A stretch of 6,264 bases of DNA from Gammaproteobacteria bacterium (GTDB taxonomy: Bacteria > Pseudomonadota > Gammaproteobacteria > Enterobacterales > Alteromonadaceae): positions 1 to 6,264 of the forward strand of contig JAIXSW010000127.1 of the NCBI GenBank assembly GCA_027484495.1. Direction: 5' to 3'. Shown here piece by piece: positions 5,796-6,264 of this stretch; position 1 is the first letter of the stretch; every line of letters begins with the position of its first letter. Under the pieces are notes generated by a model that saw nothing but the letters and a program-made list of their open reading frames with translations, had not been told where the DNA came from and searched no databases. The position numbers and the translations under genes are program-made.

Positions 5796-6264
5796 TTAAG
5801 CGCCAGCGCGCTGACTGACGGCGGCAGTAAACACCACATCGGTTGAACTGTTCAGCGCAGTTTCGCAGGAATCCTGCACCACACCGATGATAAAACCAAC
5901 CGCAACCACCTGCATCGCGACTTCCGCCGGAATACCAAACAGACCGCAGGCGAGCGGAATTAACAATAAAGAACCACCGGCCACACCGGATGCACCACAG
6001 GCACAAATAGTCGCTACGACGCTTAATAACATAGCGGTAGCAAAATCCACCGGGATACCCAGGGTATGCACTGCAGCCAGCGTCAATACTGTGATGGTGA
6101 TCGCGGCACCTGCCATATTGATGGTAGCACCCAGCGGGATCGACACTGAATAGGTGTCTTCATCCAGTTTCAGCTTTTCACACAGCATCATATTGACCGG
6201 AATATTGGCGGCAGAACTGCGGGTAAAAAATGCCGGAATACCACTTTCGCGCAAACAAGTCAGC
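5796..6264 (-). CDS. sstT: Serine/threonine:Na+ symporter SstT, C-terminal part
   Basis: This is the last 156 or so residues of SstT, an inner-membrane sodium-coupled serine and threonine importer of the dicarboxylate/amino acid:cation symporter (DAACS) family. The frame is open to the right edge, so the N-terminal part lies outside; no start is in view, and the TTG at 6254 is an internal Leu codon. LRESGIPAFFTRSSAANIPVNM matches E. coli SstT almost exactly, with TRSSAANIPVN containing the serine-rich re-entrant loop. SIPLGATINMAGAAITI and the QDSCETALNSSTDV segment near the end follow the family pattern, along with hydrophobic membrane segments between them. The C-terminus after VVFTAAVSQRAGA is shorter than the tail I recall for E. 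coli. The gene has its own terminator, so it is probably not part of the cys operon, although serine is the precursor of the cysteine carbon skeleton. Confidence 0.95.
   Translation of the reverse strand, partial: LTCLRESGIPAFFTRSSAANIPVNMMLCEKLKLDEDTYSVSIPLGATINMAGAAITITVLTLAAVHTLGIPVDFATAMLLSVVATICACGASGVAGGSLLLIPLACGLFGIPAEVAMQVVAVGFIIGVVQDSCETALNSSTDVVFTAAVSQRAGA

Overview
The window carries a sulfate-assimilation operon read entirely on the minus strand: cysG, cysD, cysN, cysC and cysQ, transcribed from right to left. At the right edge is the 3' part of the serine/threonine transporter gene sstT. At the left edge is the beginning of an unidentified minus-strand gene. All recognised proteins align by eye along their full visible length with the E. 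coli families. Moderate GC content, stand-alone (unfused) cysN and cysC, and a bifunctional cysG placed directly in front of cysD point to a gammaproteobacterium, plausibly of the Alteromonadales/Chromatiales type (Shewanella, Rheinheimera or Alishewanella relatives). The genus is a guess.

Layout from right to left, in the direction of transcription: sstT C-terminal part (5796-6264), followed by a GC-rich terminator hairpin (5757-5784). The control region of the cys operon (5532-5756) contains a candidate promoter whose -35/-10 spacer holds two adjacent MetJ-type boxes (5637-5652), a leader hairpin and a tiny putative leader ORF. Then come cysG (4122-5531, GTG start), an 84-base gap with a hairpin, cysD (3135-4037), cysN overlapping cysD by one base, cysC after 17 bases and cysQ after 15 bases. 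A stem-loop lies just after the cysQ stop. The last stretch, 1-244, is non-coding apart from a short open frame with a good ribosome binding site that runs off the left edge.

The genes form one pathway module. CysD and CysN make APS from sulfate and ATP, CysC phosphorylates APS to PAPS, and CysQ removes the PAP left after PAPS reduction. CysG makes siroheme, the prosthetic group of sulfite reductase. The PAPS reductase (cysH), sulfite reductase (cysIJ) and sulfate uptake genes are not in the window.

The genes themselves are ordinary. The most interesting signal is regulatory: a near-consensus MetJ operator in the promoter of a sulfate-assimilation operon, where the textbook regulator would be CysB. 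I found no mobile element, CRISPR array, RNA gene or novel defence-like system.
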